Source: an uncultured Pelagibacteraceae bacterium
GTDB taxonomy: Bacteria > Pseudomonadota > Alphaproteobacteria > Pelagibacterales > Pelagibacteraceae
Direction: 5' to 3'
DNA length: 64,000 nucleotides
Assembly (NCBI GenBank): GCA_902588895.1
Contig: CACIRC010000002.1
Location: 1-64,000, forward strand
This document shows, piece by piece, positions 28,175 to 38,483 of this stretch. How positions within the stretch are numbered: position 1 is the stretch's first letter; each line of letters opens with the position of its first letter. Both the position numbers and the translations under genes were made by a program. The notes under the pieces were generated by a model, which worked only from the letters and a program-made list of their open reading frames with translations, had not been told where the DNA came from and ran no database searches.

Positions 28175-28915
28175 ATGACAAATAAATATATGTATTTTGT
28201 AGCTAATTGGAAAATGTTTGGTGATTTAAGAACTCTAAATTCGCTTGATAAAGTAATAAAGTTTTCAAAAAATATTAAAAAAAATAAGTTAAAAATAGTT
28301 TATTGCCCACCAAATACATTAATTCGTCCATTGTCGAGAAGACTTAAAAAAACAAAAATAGAGGTTGGTGCCCAAAACTGTCATCACAGCTATGACTACG
28401 GTGCGCACACTGGCCAAGTAAATTCTACCATGCTTAAAAATGTTGGAGCAAAGTTTATTATTTTGGGACACTCAGAAAATAGGCAGTTAGGAGAAACAGA
28501 CAATCTAATTAATTTAAAAATTAAAAGTGCAATTAAATCAGGCTTGAAAATTATATTTTGTATTGGTGAAACTTTGAAAGAAAGAAGACAAAAAAAAACT
28601 AATCAAATTTTAAAAAAACAAATTGAAAAAGGGTTAAAATCAATAAAGAATAAATCTAAAATTATTATAGCCTATGAACCTGTGTGGTCTATCGGAACAG
28701 GTGTAATTCCAAAAGAAGCTGATTTAAATAAAACTATTTCATTTATTAAAAGTAAATTTATAAAAAAATATCCTAAAATTCTTTATGGTGGATCTGTAAA
28801 TGCTAATAACGTAAGTATATTAAAAAAAATTCGCAACATTGACGGTTTTTTGATTGGAGGCGCATCGCAAAACCCAAAAAAATTTATTGATATAATCAAA
28901 AAAACCATTAATTAG
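28175..28915 (+). CDS. tpiA: Triosephosphate isomerase
   Basis: Interconverts dihydroxyacetone phosphate and glyceraldehyde 3-phosphate. The active-site residues are all visible: Lys13 in ANWKMFG, His99 in LGHSENR and Glu168 in AYEPVWSIGTG, then the phosphate-binding YGGSV. The length of 246 residues is normal. It is divergent from the ppiD-trp operon across only 56 bases, and secG follows 6 bases later. Confidence 0.95.
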   Translation: MTNKYMYFVANWKMFGDLRTLNSLDKVIKFSKNIKKNKLKIVYCPPNTLIRPLSRRLKKTKIEVGAQNCHHSYDYGAHTGQVNSTMLKNVGAKFIILGHSENRQLGETDNLINLKIKSAIKSGLKIIFCIGETLKERRQKKTNQILKKQIEKGLKSIKNKSKIIIAYEPVWSIGTGVIPKEADLNKTISFIKSKFIKKYPKILYGGSVNANNVSILKKIRNIDGFLIGGASQNPKKFIDIIKKTIN

Positions 28916-28921
28916 ACCCAC

Positions 28922-29221
28922 ATGGAAACTTTATTATTAGTAATCAACATCATACTAGCAGTTATTTTAGTTCTTTTGGTTTTATTGCAAAAATCGGAAG
29001 GAGGTGCTCTTGGTATTGGAGTTTCCCAAGAAAATTTTATGCTCTCTAGATCAGCAGGCAGCTTTATGACAAAAGCCACTGCAATCGTAGCAACACTTTT
29101 TATTATTTGCAGTCTAGCTCTAACAATAATTTCTAGAGCAGAACTTACTCCTACGGGGTCGGTATTGGACACAGTTGAGGAAAAAACTGAAGACACGCCA
29201 TCAATTCCAGAAAATAATTAA
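28922..29221 (+). CDS. secG: Preprotein translocase subunit SecG
   Basis: Small inner-membrane subunit of the SecYEG channel. Two hydrophobic helices (about residues 3-20 and 50-70) flank the signature LLQKSEGGALGIG. The acidic C-terminal tail ends near residue 99. Its place between tpiA and pyrG matches many alphaproteobacteria. Confidence 0.92.
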   Translation: METLLLVINIILAVILVLLVLLQKSEGGALGIGVSQENFMLSRSAGSFMTKATAIVATLFIICSLALTIISRAELTPTGSVLDTVEEKTEDTPSIPENN

Positions 29222-29265
29222 TTAATCCTTTTCAATTCATTTTTTATTCGCTATAAGATACTTCC

Positions 29266-30882
29266 ATGGCGCGATATATATTTGTCACTGGCGGCGTGGT
29301 TTCTTCTCTTGGTAAAGGTCTCTCTTCTGCATCCCTTGCTTATTTATTACAATCAAGAGGTTATAGAGTTAGATTAAGAAAATTAGACCCTTATCTTAAT
29401 GTTGATCCAGGAACAATGAGTCCGTTTCAACATGGAGAAGTTTTTGTAACCGATGATGGTGCTGAAACAGATTTAGATTTAGGTCACTATGAAAGATTTT
29501 CAGGCGTAACTGCAAAGAAAACCGATAACATAACAACTGGAAAAATTTATAGCGATGTTCTTAAAAAAGAAAGAAAAGGTCAGTATTTAGGTAAAACCGT
29601 TCAAGTAATTCCTCATATCACAGATAGAATTAAAGAATTTATAAAACACGATACATCTAAAGAAGATTTTGTAATTTGTGAAATAGGAGGAATAGTAGGT
29701 GATATTGAAAGTTTACCATTTATAGAAGCGATAAGACAATTTTCCAATGATATCGGTAAAAAAAATGCATTATTTATTCATTTAACTTTAGTTCCTTATT
29801 TAAAAGCATCTGATGAAATAAAAACAAAACCAACCCAACACTCAGTAAAAGAATTAAGAAGCATAGGTATTCAACCTGATATTATTATTTGTAGATCAGA
29901 AAGACCTATTCCTTTAGACCATAGAAAAAAAATATCTTTGTTTTGTAATGTTGATATTAAAAATGTAATTGAAACTGTTGATGTTAAAACTATTTATGAA
30001 GCACCAATTAGTTTTTTTAATCAAAAATTAGATATTCAAGTTTTAAATTATTTTAAATTAAAATCAAAAAAACCTGCAAATTTGAAACCTTGGAAAAAAA
30101 TAACTAAAATTACTCTTAATACTAAAAGACATGTTAACATTGCAATTATTGGAAAATACGTTGAATTAAAGGATGCTTATAAATCTTTAGATGAAGCACT
30201 TACACATGGAGGAATTTCCAATAATCTCAAAGTTAATTTGGTTAGAATAGATTCTGAAAAATTAAAAGTTTCAGAAATAAAAAATAAACTTAAAAATGTT
30301 TCGGGAATTTTAATTCCAGGTGGATTTGGTAAGAGAGGAACCGAAGGTAAAATTGAAGCGATAAGATATGCGAGAATAAATAAAATTCCATTCCTTGGAA
30401 TTTGCTATGGTATGCAAATGGCAATAATTGAATTTGCTAGAAATCAATTAAAGATTAAAAAAGCAACTTCTTCTGAGTTTGATAAAGGTGGTGTTCATAT
30501 TATTGGTTTGATGCATGAATGGGAGAAAAGTGGCAGAAAAGTTAAAGGAACAGATAAAGACTTAGGAGGCACCATGAGACTTGGTTCTTATGATGCAATC
30601 TTAAAAGATAAATCTAAAATTAGAGATGTTTATAAATCTAGATTAATCAAAGAGAGACATAGACATAGATATGAAGTGGATATTTCATATAAAGAAAAAT
30701 TTGAGAAGAAAGGATTAATATTTTCAGGTTTATCTCCAGATCATAAGCTACCAGAGATAATTGAACTAAAAAATCATCCATGGTTTATAGGAGTTCAGTT
30801 TCATCCTGAATTTAAATCTAGACCTTTGAACCCACATCCTTTATTCTCTTCTTTTATCAAAGCAGCAAAAAATCATAGATGA
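29266..30882 (+). CDS. pyrG: CTP synthase
   Basis: Aminates UTP to CTP using glutamine. The N-terminal synthetase domain has [19 protein letters not shown] at the P-loop. The C-terminal glutamine amidotransferase has the nucleophile in LGICYGMQM and the triad HPE in VQFHPEF. The length of 538 residues is normal. The first 60 bases of the gene are clearly richer in G+C than the rest. It overlaps kdsA by four bases. Confidence 0.96.
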   Translation: MARYIFVTGGVVSSLGKGLSSASLAYLLQSRGYRVRLRKLDPYLNVDPGTMSPFQHGEVFVTDDGAETDLDLGHYERFSGVTAKKTDNITTGKIYSDVLKKERKGQYLGKTVQVIPHITDRIKEFIKHDTSKEDFVICEIGGIVGDIESLPFIEAIRQFSNDIGKKNALFIHLTLVPYLKASDEIKTKPTQHSVKELRSIGIQPDIIICRSERPIPLDHRKKISLFCNVDIKNVIETVDVKTIYEAPISFFNQKLDIQVLNYFKLKSKKPANLKPWKKITKITLNTKRHVNIAIIGKYVELKDAYKSLDEALTHGGISNNLKVNLVRIDSEKLKVSEIKNKLKNVSGILIPGGFGKRGTEGKIEAIRYARINKIPFLGICYGMQMAIIEFARNQLKIKKATSSEFDKGGVHIIGLMHEWEKSGRKVKGTDKDLGGTMRLGSYDAILKDKSKIRDVYKSRLIKERHRHRYEVDISYKEKFEKKGLIFSGLSPDHKLPEIIELKNHPWFIGVQFHPEFKSRPLNPHPLFSSFIKAAKNHR

Positions 30883-31703
30883 ATGCTATTAAAGTAAATT
30901 GTGAAAATATAGAAATTTCAAACAACAATAAGATTTGTATTATTGCAGGTCCATGTCAGTTAGAGACAGAGCAACATGCACTCGATATGGCTGGAAAAAT
31001 TAAGGAAATTACTTCAAAATTTGGCCTTGGATTTATTTACAAAACCTCATTTGATAAAGCAAACAGAACTAGTTTAAAAGGTAAAAGGGGAGCAGGGTTA
31101 GATGCATCACTTCCTGTATTTGATAAAATTAAAAAGGAGCTGAACGTTCCTATTTTAACAGACATACACAATGCTGAACAATGTGAAATTGTTTCAAAAC
31201 ATGTTGATGTTTTACAAATCCCAGCTTTTCTATGTCGACAAACAGACTTATTAGTTGCTGCAGCTAAAACAAATAAAATTATTAATGTAAAAAAAGGTCA
31301 GTTCCTAGCACCTTGGGATATGGTGAATGTAACTAAAAAAATTTCAGACTCAGGAAATAAAAACATCCTAGTCACAGAAAGAGGTGCAAGTTTTGGATAC
31401 AACACTTTAGTCTCTGACATGAGATCATTACCTATAATGGCAAAGAATGGTTATCCAGTAATTTTCGATGCAACTCATTCTGTTCAACAACCAGGTGGCC
31501 AAGGTGAGTCCTCTGGTGGTCAAAGAGAATTTGTTGAATATTTAGCAAGAGCTGCAGTTGCGGTTGGAGTTGCAGGTGTATTTATTGAAACACATCAAGA
31601 TCCTGATAATGCTCCATCAGATGGACCAAACATGGTACCATTGAATAAATTAGAGAATCTATTAAAACAATTACACGATATAGATAATCTAATAAAAAAA
31701 TAG
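30879..31703 (+). CDS. kdsA: 3-deoxy-8-phosphooctulonate synthase
   Basis: Condenses arabinose 5-phosphate with phosphoenolpyruvate to make KDO-8-phosphate for the lipopolysaccharide inner core. IIAGPCQLE (residues about 22-30), [19 protein letters not shown] and [12 protein letters not shown] are family signatures. The length of 274 residues is normal. Along with lpxA-lpxB it shows that this organism builds KDO-lipid A. It ends on the same base where eno starts. Confidence 0.95.
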   Translation: MNAIKVNCENIEISNNNKICIIAGPCQLETEQHALDMAGKIKEITSKFGLGFIYKTSFDKANRTSLKGKRGAGLDASLPVFDKIKKELNVPILTDIHNAEQCEIVSKHVDVLQIPAFLCRQTDLLVAAAKTNKIINVKKGQFLAPWDMVNVTKKISDSGNKNILVTERGASFGYNTLVSDMRSLPIMAKNGYPVIFDATHSVQQPGGQGESSGGQREFVEYLARAAVAVGVAGVFIETHQDPDNAPSDGPNMVPLNKLENLLKQLHDIDNLIKK

Positions 31704-32959
31704 TGAGTAAAATTTTAAAAGTAAAAGCACGTCAAGTTTTTGACAGTAGAGGAAATCCAACAGTAGAGGCAGAGGTTTATATTAAAAATAATAGCGCATC
31801 CGCTATTTGTCCCTCAGGTGCTTCCACAGGAACTTTTGAAGCTTTTGAAAAAAGAGATAAGAATAATAAAAAGTATTTGGGCAAAAGCGTTTTTAATGCT
31901 GTTAATCTAGTTAATACAAAAATTTCAAAAAAATTAAAAGGACAAAGTATTCATAACCAAGAAAGAATTGATGCATCGTTAATTAATCTAGATGGCACAA
32001 GACAAAAGACTAATTTAGGAGCTAACGCGATGTTAGCTGTTTCGATGGCAGTTAAAAAACTTTCTGCAAAAGCTAAAAAATTACCTCTGTATAAAACTTT
32101 TTCTCAAAAAAATAATTATCAATTACCTTATCCATTAATGAACATTATAAATGGTGGAGCTCACGCCAATAATGGTCTTAGAATTCAAGAATTTATGATC
32201 AGACCAGATAGAGCAAAAAGCTTTTCTGAGGCTATGAGAATTTGTTTTGTAGTCATTAAAAACTTGAGTAAATTAATTAAAGATAAAGGTCTATCAACCT
32301 CTGTAGGGGATGAAGGTGGGTTTGCACCCATGATCAGTAGTAATAATCAAGCACTAGATTTGATTGTAAGTGCAATAAGAAAATCAGGATTTATTAACGG
32401 TAAAGATGTTTCTATTTGTCTAGATGTGGCAGCTAACGAATTATATAAAAAGAAAAAATATTCTATTCATTCAAAAAGTTATATTTCAGTAGATAAATCC
32501 ATTAAAGAATATCAAAAAATTATAAAAAAATATAAAATTAAGTCTATTGAAGATCCATTTGCTGAAAATGATTGGTTAGCATGGAATAAATTAATGAAAT
32601 CAATAAAAAAAGTTCAGATTGTTGGAGATGATTTGTATGTAACAAATCTTGAAAGGTTAAAGAAAGGTTTCTTAAATATTTCCTCTAATTCAATATTAAT
32701 AAAGCTAAATCAAATTGGCACTGTTTCAGAAACGTTAGATGTAATTAAATTTGCTCAAACAATTGGATATAAAACAATTATATCTCATCGATCAGGTGAT
32801 AGTGAGGATACGTTTATTGCTGATTTAGCAGTAGGCACTAACTCAAATCAAATTAAAACTGGATCCTTAGCTAGATCTGAAAGGGTTGCAAAATATAATC
32901 AATTAATCCGTATTGAAGAAGAACTTGGAAAAAAAGCGAGGATGAATAAGATTAATTAA
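31703..32959 (+). CDS. eno: Enolase
   Basis: Interconverts 2-phosphoglycerate and phosphoenolpyruvate. The N-terminal RQVFDSRGNPTVEAEV, the PSGASTGTFEA loop, NGGAHANNGL, SVGDEGGFAP and the metal/active-site LIKLNQIGTVSET followed by ISHRSGDSEDT are all present. A GTG start overlapping the kdsA stop is required to keep the conserved N terminus. The length of 418 residues is normal. The next gene, ftsB, begins on its last base. Confidence 0.96.
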   Translation: MSKILKVKARQVFDSRGNPTVEAEVYIKNNSASAICPSGASTGTFEAFEKRDKNNKKYLGKSVFNAVNLVNTKISKKLKGQSIHNQERIDASLINLDGTRQKTNLGANAMLAVSMAVKKLSAKAKKLPLYKTFSQKNNYQLPYPLMNIINGGAHANNGLRIQEFMIRPDRAKSFSEAMRICFVVIKNLSKLIKDKGLSTSVGDEGGFAPMISSNNQALDLIVSAIRKSGFINGKDVSICLDVAANELYKKKKYSIHSKSYISVDKSIKEYQKIIKKYKIKSIEDPFAENDWLAWNKLMKSIKKVQIVGDDLYVTNLERLKKGFLNISSNSILIKLNQIGTVSETLDVIKFAQTIGYKTIISHRSGDSEDTFIADLAVGTNSNQIKTGSLARSERVAKYNQLIRIEEELGKKARMNKIN

Positions 32960-33261
32960 TGCTTCGATTAATAAAAAGAAATTATTTTTTATTAATATCT
33001 GTTTTTCTTATTTTTTATTTTGGTTTCAACTTAGTATCTGGAGAAAGAGGCCTTTTTTCGTATATAGAAAAGAAGGAACTTTTGTCTAACTTGAAAAAAG
33101 AAGAATTAACCCTAACTAATAAAATAGAAGATATGAATCATAAAAATTCACTTCTAAGTACTAATTTGGATCTTGATTATATTGAGACTTTAATTAGAGA
33201 ACGATTTTTATTTGGTAAAAAAAATGAGACAATTTATATAATTAAAAAAGATGAAAAGTAG
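32959..33261 (+). CDS. ftsB: FtsB/DivIC-like septum formation initiator
   Basis: Small bitopic division protein. A short cytoplasmic start precedes one membrane helix (about residues 9-27), and a coiled coil in the periplasm (about 38-70) is followed by a short conserved region with [17 protein letters not shown]. The length of 100 residues fits the family. Its position straight after eno is the usual alphaproteobacterial location. It overlaps lipA by 11 bases. Confidence 0.85.
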   Translation: MLRLIKRNYFLLISVFLIFYFGFNLVSGERGLFSYIEKKELLSNLKKEELTLTNKIEDMNHKNSLLSTNLDLDYIETLIRERFLFGKKNETIYIIKKDEK

Positions 33262-34171
33262 ACATCCAGAAAAAGAAAATAAACCGGTTAATCCAATTAA
33301 AAAAAAACCAGAATGGATTAGATCAAAACTTACAAATAGTAAGGAATTTTTTTTAACTAAAACAATAGTAAATAACAATAATCTTGTAACTGTTTGTCAG
33401 GAAGCAAACTGTCCTAATATAACTGAATGTTGGAGTAAGCGACATGCAACTTTTATGATTATGGGAGACACTTGTACAAGAGCTTGTGCTTTTTGTGATG
33501 TTAAAACTGGCGTTCCAGGAAAATTAGATCAACTTGAACCAGTTAAGATTGCAGAAGCAGTAAAAAAATTAAATTTAAAACATGTTGTAATTACCTCAGT
33601 GGACAGAGATGATTTAGATGATGGTGGGTCAGAACATTTTTTTGAAGTAATTAATCAAACTAGAAAATCAAATCCAAATACTACTATTGAAGTTCTTACA
33701 CCTGATTTTTTAAGAAAAGGAGATGCTTATAAAAAAGTTTTAGATGCTAAACCAGATGTTTTTAATCATAATATTGAAACTGTCCCTAGTCTTTATTTAA
33801 AAGTTCGACCTGGATCTAGATATTTTGCATCTTTAGAACTTTTAAAAAATGCAAGAAAAGTTAATAAAAATATTTTTACTAAATCAGGAATAATGGTTGG
33901 CTTAGGTGAGACAAGAGATGAAATTTTGCAAGTCATGGATGATTTAAGAGCTGCAGATGTTGATTTCATAACGATCGGTCAATATTTGCAACCTTCAACA
34001 AAACATTATCCATTAGATCGATATTACACACCAAAAGAATTTGAAGATTTAGGAACAATTGCAAAAGCTAAAGGATTTTTGTTAGTGTCTTCATCCCCTT
34101 TAACCAGATCTTCATATCATGCTGATGAAGATTTTGCGAAACTTCAACAAAATAGAATAAAAAATAATTAA
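33251..34171 (+). CDS. lipA: Lipoyl synthase
   Basis: Radical SAM enzyme inserting two sulfurs into octanoyl groups on E2 and H proteins. Both iron-sulfur sites are visible: the auxiliary cluster in [12 protein letters not shown] and the SAM cluster in [24 protein letters not shown] and the C-terminal [11 protein letters not shown] are typical. The length of 306 residues is normal. Pyruvate dehydrogenase genes, which often separate ftsB from lipA in alphaproteobacteria, are absent here. Confidence 0.95.
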   Translation: MKSRHPEKENKPVNPIKKKPEWIRSKLTNSKEFFLTKTIVNNNNLVTVCQEANCPNITECWSKRHATFMIMGDTCTRACAFCDVKTGVPGKLDQLEPVKIAEAVKKLNLKHVVITSVDRDDLDDGGSEHFFEVINQTRKSNPNTTIEVLTPDFLRKGDAYKKVLDAKPDVFNHNIETVPSLYLKVRPGSRYFASLELLKNARKVNKNIFTKSGIMVGLGETRDEILQVMDDLRAADVDFITIGQYLQPSTKHYPLDRYYTPKEFEDLGTIAKAKGFLLVSSSPLTRSSYHADEDFAKLQQNRIKNN

Positions 34172-34626
34172 TGCCAAAAGCATCAGTTAAGCGATTAATT
34201 GATAACAGAAAAGATAAACTAATCGAGTTTGTTTTAGATATCGAAAAATACCCAGAATTTATTCCTTTCTGTGATAATTCAAAAGTTTATGAGAGAAGTG
34301 ATAACGGAGATACCATAAATATAATTGCAGATCTTACAATAGGTAAGGGGCCGTTTAAGGATACATTTAAAAGTGACGTTAAATTAAATAAAAAAAATAA
34401 TCATATTCATGTTGTTAATTTAGGTGGACCATTAAATCATTTGGAAAATAATTGGAAATTTATTGAAGTAGGAAATGATGCTGATGGTTACAAAACAGAA
34501 GTTTTATTTGATATTGATTTTGAAATTGAAAATAAGTTTTTAAATATTTTAATGACCAAATCTTTTCAATTTGGTTTAGAAAAGATAGCAGATGCATTTC
34601 AAAAAAGAGCTGAAAGTATTAAATAA
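34171..34626 (+). CDS. COQ10/RatA-like START domain protein
   Basis: A 151-residue SRPBCC/START-fold protein of the polyketide cyclase/COQ10 type. It follows lipA directly (shared base), as the COQ10-like gene does in many alphaproteobacteria, where it is thought to bind ubiquinone and aid its delivery to the respiratory chain. VLDIEKYPEFIPFC near the N terminus is the family signature. The alternative reading, the RatA toxin, is unlikely because no RatB partner is next to it. Its last 8 bases overlap the convergent cinA gene. Confidence 0.82.
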   Translation: MPKASVKRLIDNRKDKLIEFVLDIEKYPEFIPFCDNSKVYERSDNGDTINIIADLTIGKGPFKDTFKSDVKLNKKNNHIHVVNLGGPLNHLENNWKFIEVGNDADGYKTEVLFDIDFEIENKFLNILMTKSFQFGLEKIADAFQKRAESIK

Positions 34627-35083
34627 TTTTACTGATTATCTTAATTACAGTACGAACTGTTGATTTTTGAATTGAATTACGATTTTTTGATTTAAATTTA
34701 TTTTCTTTGATAAGCAAAGCTCTATCTTTTTTGACCCCAATATAAACAAGGCCAACGGGCTTTTCTTTTGATCCCCCTCCTGGTCCAGCAATTCCTGTTA
34801 TGGAGATGTTGATTTTACTCTTTGAAATTTTAGATAAATTTTGAACCATTGCCTTACAACACTCATGGCTTACCGCGCCATATTTTCTAATAATATTTTT
34901 ATTAACCTTTAATATCTTTATTTTAGCTTGATTAGAGTAAGTGGTTAGACCCATTTGAAAGTATTTTGATGAATTAGCTAATTTAGTCAAATTATGAGCC
35001 AATAACCCACCCGTACAAGACTCCGCTACAGATATAGTTAATTTTTTTTTAATTAATTTTTTATGAAGTAATTGAATACTCAT
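34619..35083 (-). CDS. pncC: CinA C-terminal domain protein (NMN amidase type)
   Basis: Matches the C-terminal CinA domain, which in E. coli PncC deamidates nicotinamide mononucleotide in pyridine nucleotide salvage. SVAESCTGGLLAHNLT (about 17-32), YGAVSHECCKAMV and ITGIAGPGGGSKEKPVGLVYIG are the family signatures. At 154 residues it is a stand-alone domain, not a truncated full CinA. It abuts pgpA, an arrangement common in the class. Confidence 0.9.
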   Translation of the reverse strand: MSIQLLHKKLIKKKLTISVAESCTGGLLAHNLTKLANSSKYFQMGLTTYSNQAKIKILKVNKNIIRKYGAVSHECCKAMVQNLSKISKSKINISITGIAGPGGGSKEKPVGLVYIGVKKDRALLIKENKFKSKNRNSIQKSTVRTVIKIISKII

Positions 35084-35574
35084 TAGAATTTTAAACTTAT
35101 TAAATATATCAATATCATTGAATATAACCCTGCCATTATATCATCCATAATTATTCCAAAATAGTTCTTATGATTTTTGTCAAAATAACTTACTGGAAAA
35201 GGTTTTAGGATGTCAAAAAATCTAAAAAAGACAAAAGATAAAATATAATAAATTTCAATTGATATATTTATTTGATTAGTTTGATTTAAATACAATAGTA
35301 AAATTAAAGGCATGGATTGACCTAAAACTTCATCTATTACTATTTGTCTTGGATCTTTATTTTTAAATTCAGATTCAGAGTCTTTTACGGCATAAAATGA
35401 ATAAAAGAATAAAAGAATAAAAAAAATAATTGAAAACTTAAGATCTGTGTACCCTAGAATTTCGTAAGCAATATAAATAAAAATAGTTGTTACAGCAGAT
35501 GTTACAGTGCCAGGAATTTTGGTTATATATCCATAACCAAAAAAAGTAGACAACAAAACATTTATTTTTTTCAT
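35083..35574 (-). CDS. pgpA: Phosphatidylglycerophosphatase A
   Basis: Dephosphorylates phosphatidylglycerol phosphate in the inner membrane. The N-terminal GYGYITKIPGTVTSAV (about 13-28), the IVIDEVLGQSMPL motif with acidic residues and the DIMAGLYSMI end region match the family. Several hydrophobic helices fit a membrane enzyme. The length of 163 residues is normal. It shares four bases with ispDF and one with cinA, forming a tight three-gene minus-strand operon. Confidence 0.9.
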   Translation of the reverse strand: MKKINVLLSTFFGYGYITKIPGTVTSAVTTIFIYIAYEILGYTDLKFSIIFFILLFFYSFYAVKDSESEFKNKDPRQIVIDEVLGQSMPLILLLYLNQTNQINISIEIYYILSFVFFRFFDILKPFPVSYFDKNHKNYFGIIMDDIMAGLYSMILIYLISLKF

Positions 35575-36671
35575 TTTGTTATTGAGCAGATAACTTCACA
35601 TGCTATCGCTTTTTCCTTTCCAATTAATCCAAGTTTTTCTACAGTTTTGCCTTTGAGGTTAATTAATTCTTTATCAACATTTAACAATTTAGATAATGAT
35701 TTTATTATTTTATCCCGATGTTTTGAAATTTTTGGTTGTTCACATATTAAATTTATATCTAAATTATTTATATAAAAGTCATTATTCTTCAATATCTCAA
35801 CAATAGGTTTAAGCATTTTAGGAGATCTAATATTTTTATATTTCTTTTGATTATCTGGAAAAAAAGTACCAATATCTTTTTTTCTCATGGCTCCAAGAAG
35901 CGAATCAATTATTGAATGAACAATCACATCCCCGTCTGAATGTCCTTTAAGTCCTGAGTGATAAGGAATTTTTGTACCACCTAAAAAAAGTTTTTTTCCT
36001 CTTATTAATCTATGAACATCAAAACCTATACCAAAATAAGTTTTATTAGTCTCAATATCTTCTTTAAATGTAATTTTATTATTTAAATTTTCTCCTTTAA
36101 TAAATTTAACTTTTAAATTATTTTCAATAAATAACGTTGCTTCATCAGTAATTTTATTTTTTTGTTTATTTGAAAGAATATATAAATCTTCAAATTTAAA
36201 AGCCTGAGGGGTTTGGGTTAAAATTGAATTATTTCGGTTGAGGTTAAAAAGCTGTTTTTTTACTTTATATTTAATGGAGTCTCTTGAATTTATAGTTGGT
36301 ATTACTGCTTTATTATTTTTAAGCGATTTAATTAAATTTTTTAAAAGCTTTATTGTGAAATTTGGTCGAGCCGCATCATGGATTAAAACATTTGTAGGTT
36401 TAAATTTTTTTATATATTTTAGAGCAATCAAAGAAGAATCGGATCTTTCTTTGCCACCTTTTATAATAAAAATATTTTTTGGAAATTTTTCTTTAATACT
36501 TTTTTTATTATTTACGACCAATACAATTTTTTTAAACAGTCTTGATTTTATTGCTTTTTCTAAAGAATGTTTAAAAAGAGCCTTATTTTTATAAATATTA
36601 AATTGTTTTGGTTTATTTGAATTAAATCTTTTGCTTTGTCCTGATGCTAGTATTATAAAATAATTATTCAT
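35571..36671 (-). CDS. ispDF: Bifunctional MEP cytidylyltransferase / MEcPP synthase
   Basis: Fused third and fifth enzymes of the MEP pathway. The IspD half (about 1-205) starts with FIILASGQSKRF and KPKQF. The IspF half (about 210-366) begins GIGFDVHRL and continues with GHSDGDVIVHSIIDSLLGA, which holds the zinc-binding Asp-x-His and later His. A fusion is usual in alphaproteobacteria. IspE, the step between, is not in the window. Its ATG is only 24 bases from the divergent ntrY ATG. Confidence 0.94.
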   Translation of the reverse strand: MNNYFIILASGQSKRFNSNKPKQFNIYKNKALFKHSLEKAIKSRLFKKIVLVVNNKKSIKEKFPKNIFIIKGGKERSDSSLIALKYIKKFKPTNVLIHDAARPNFTIKLLKNLIKSLKNNKAVIPTINSRDSIKYKVKKQLFNLNRNNSILTQTPQAFKFEDLYILSNKQKNKITDEATLFIENNLKVKFIKGENLNNKITFKEDIETNKTYFGIGFDVHRLIRGKKLFLGGTKIPYHSGLKGHSDGDVIVHSIIDSLLGAMRKKDIGTFFPDNQKKYKNIRSPKMLKPIVEILKNNDFYINNLDINLICEQPKISKHRDKIIKSLSKLLNVDKELINLKGKTVEKLGLIGKEKAIACEVICSITK

Positions 36672-36695
36672 TTATATGGTAGTTTTTATATTCAA

Positions 36696-38483
36696 ATGTA
36701 CGAATTTATTAAAAAAAATATATATCTAATAATATTATTTATTATCACATTATCGATAGGTTTTTTAACCTTTTTAACTTTTATAGATAAAGGTTTTATT
36801 GAATTATCAGATCAAAATTTACAGATTTTATTAGTTCTAAATATTGTACTTTTATTTGCACTTTTTATTTTTATTTTTATTGAGATTAAGAGTGCAATTA
36901 AAAACGATATTGATAAAGACGGTTTAAAATCAAATAAAAAATATATTACATACTTTGGTTTATTTACTTTAATTCCGTCAGTATTAATTTCAATATTTTC
37001 ACTATTTTTATTTTCTTTTGCATTAGAAAAATATTTTGACAAAAAAGTTACCACAGTTGTTAATAATTCTTATGAATTAGCAAGAAATTATGTTGAAGAA
37101 ATTAGAAACAAAATTCAATCTGATATTGTTTTGATAGCTTTTGATACCAATAAAAGTAAAAAATTTTTAAATGATAATCAGAATGAATATAAGAGATTTT
37201 TAGATACACAAAAATTAATTAGAAATGTTGATGAAGTACACATTATTGATATTAATAAAAAATTACTATTTACTACTTTGAAAGACGATCAACCATATAT
37301 ACCACCGGTTGATAGAGCTTTAAATTTAGTTTTAGATGATGATCGTCCTTTAAAAATTATTAACGCACCAGAAAATATCTCAGCAGCAATAATGAGACTA
37401 CAAAATTTTGAAGATAGATTTTTGTATGTAGTTAAGTATCTTGACAAAGAAATTTCCAAATATTTAACAGAGTCTGAAGAAGCAATTAATTTTTATTATA
37501 CAGTTGAAGAAAAAAGTACTGGAATTAAAATCTCATTTGCTATCATTTATATTATAGTTGTTAGTGTTTTATTATTTGTATCTATATCTATAGCTATAAG
37601 ATTTTCATCTAGGTTTTTTAGATCTATCAATAACCTAATTCTTGCTTCAACATCCATTGGACAAGGAAATTTCAATGCGAAAGTTCCTGAAGTTAAGACA
37701 GATAAAGATTTAGAAACCTTAAATAAAAATTTTAACTTGATGATTGATAGGTTAAAAAATCAGCAAGAAAAACTAATTATTAATGAAAGACATGAGGCAT
37801 GGGGTAGCTTAGCTAGAAAACTCGCTCATGAAATCAAAAATCCACTTACGCCAATTCAATTAACTATAGATAAGTTAAAAAATAAATATTCTAAACAATT
37901 ACAGGAAAGCGAAATTGAAAATTTTAAAGACAACTTAAAAATTATAAATAACCAAATAAAACAAATTGAAAAATTGGTTAATGAATTTTCTGACTTTGCA
38001 AGAATGCCTAAACCAATTTTTAGAGAGAATAATTTAGTAGATATAATTCATGAAAATATAAATTTACTAAAAGAATTAGACGGTTCTATTGATATTACTT
38101 TTAAAAAAGATTTTGATAAAATTATTTTAGAGAGTGATAAAGAACAAATAAGTAGAGTTTTTTTAAATTTAATTAAAAATTCTATTGAAAGTATTAATCA
38201 AAAAGCTCAAAACAATAACAATTTCAGCAAAAAAATTACTATTGAACTTACCCAAGACGATAGCCACATTAAATCAACTATTGAGGATAATGGTGTTGGT
38301 TTTAATGAATTAAAAGATAACATTAAAAATATACTTAATCCTTATTTTACAACAAAAAAAAATGGAACCGGTTTGGGATTATCAATAGTTAATAAAATAA
38401 TTAATGATCACAATGGAAAAATAGATTTTATACCAATTAAAAATGGTGCAAAAATTAATATAATATTTTTAAAACAAAAATGA
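36696..38483 (+). CDS. ntrY: NtrY-type sensor histidine kinase
   Basis: Membrane sensor kinase of the NtrY/NtrX system. Membrane segments lie at about residues 9-30, 42-62, 84-106 and 278-300, with a periplasmic region between the last two, then a HAMP linker. The HisKA box ARKLAHEIKNPLTP carries the phospho-acceptor histidine, followed by the N box FLNLIKNSIES, DNGVGF and the NGTGLGLSIV ATP-lid glycines. The length of 595 residues is somewhat shorter than usual (about 700-750); no PAS domain is obvious. It overlaps ntrX by four bases. ntrB and ntrC, often upstream, are absent here. Confidence 0.9.
   Translation: MYEFIKKNIYLIILFIITLSIGFLTFLTFIDKGFIELSDQNLQILLVLNIVLLFALFIFIFIEIKSAIKNDIDKDGLKSNKKYITYFGLFTLIPSVLISIFSLFLFSFALEKYFDKKVTTVVNNSYELARNYVEEIRNKIQSDIVLIAFDTNKSKKFLNDNQNEYKRFLDTQKLIRNVDEVHIIDINKKLLFTTLKDDQPYIPPVDRALNLVLDDDRPLKIINAPENISAAIMRLQNFEDRFLYVVKYLDKEISKYLTESEEAINFYYTVEEKSTGIKISFAIIYIIVVSVLLFVSISIAIRFSSRFFRSINNLILASTSIGQGNFNAKVPEVKTDKDLETLNKNFNLMIDRLKNQQEKLIINERHEAWGSLARKLAHEIKNPLTPIQLTIDKLKNKYSKQLQESEIENFKDNLKIINNQIKQIEKLVNEFSDFARMPKPIFRENNLVDIIHENINLLKELDGSIDITFKKDFDKIILESDKEQISRVFLNLIKNSIESINQKAQNNNNFSKKITIELTQDDSHIKSTIEDNGVGFNELKDNIKNILNPYFTTKKNGTGLGLSIVNKIINDHNGKIDFIPIKNGAKINIIFLKQK

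Noticed and set aside
34619-35083. CinA looks truncated
   Set aside because: A stand-alone C-terminal CinA domain is a common complete protein with NMN amidase activity.
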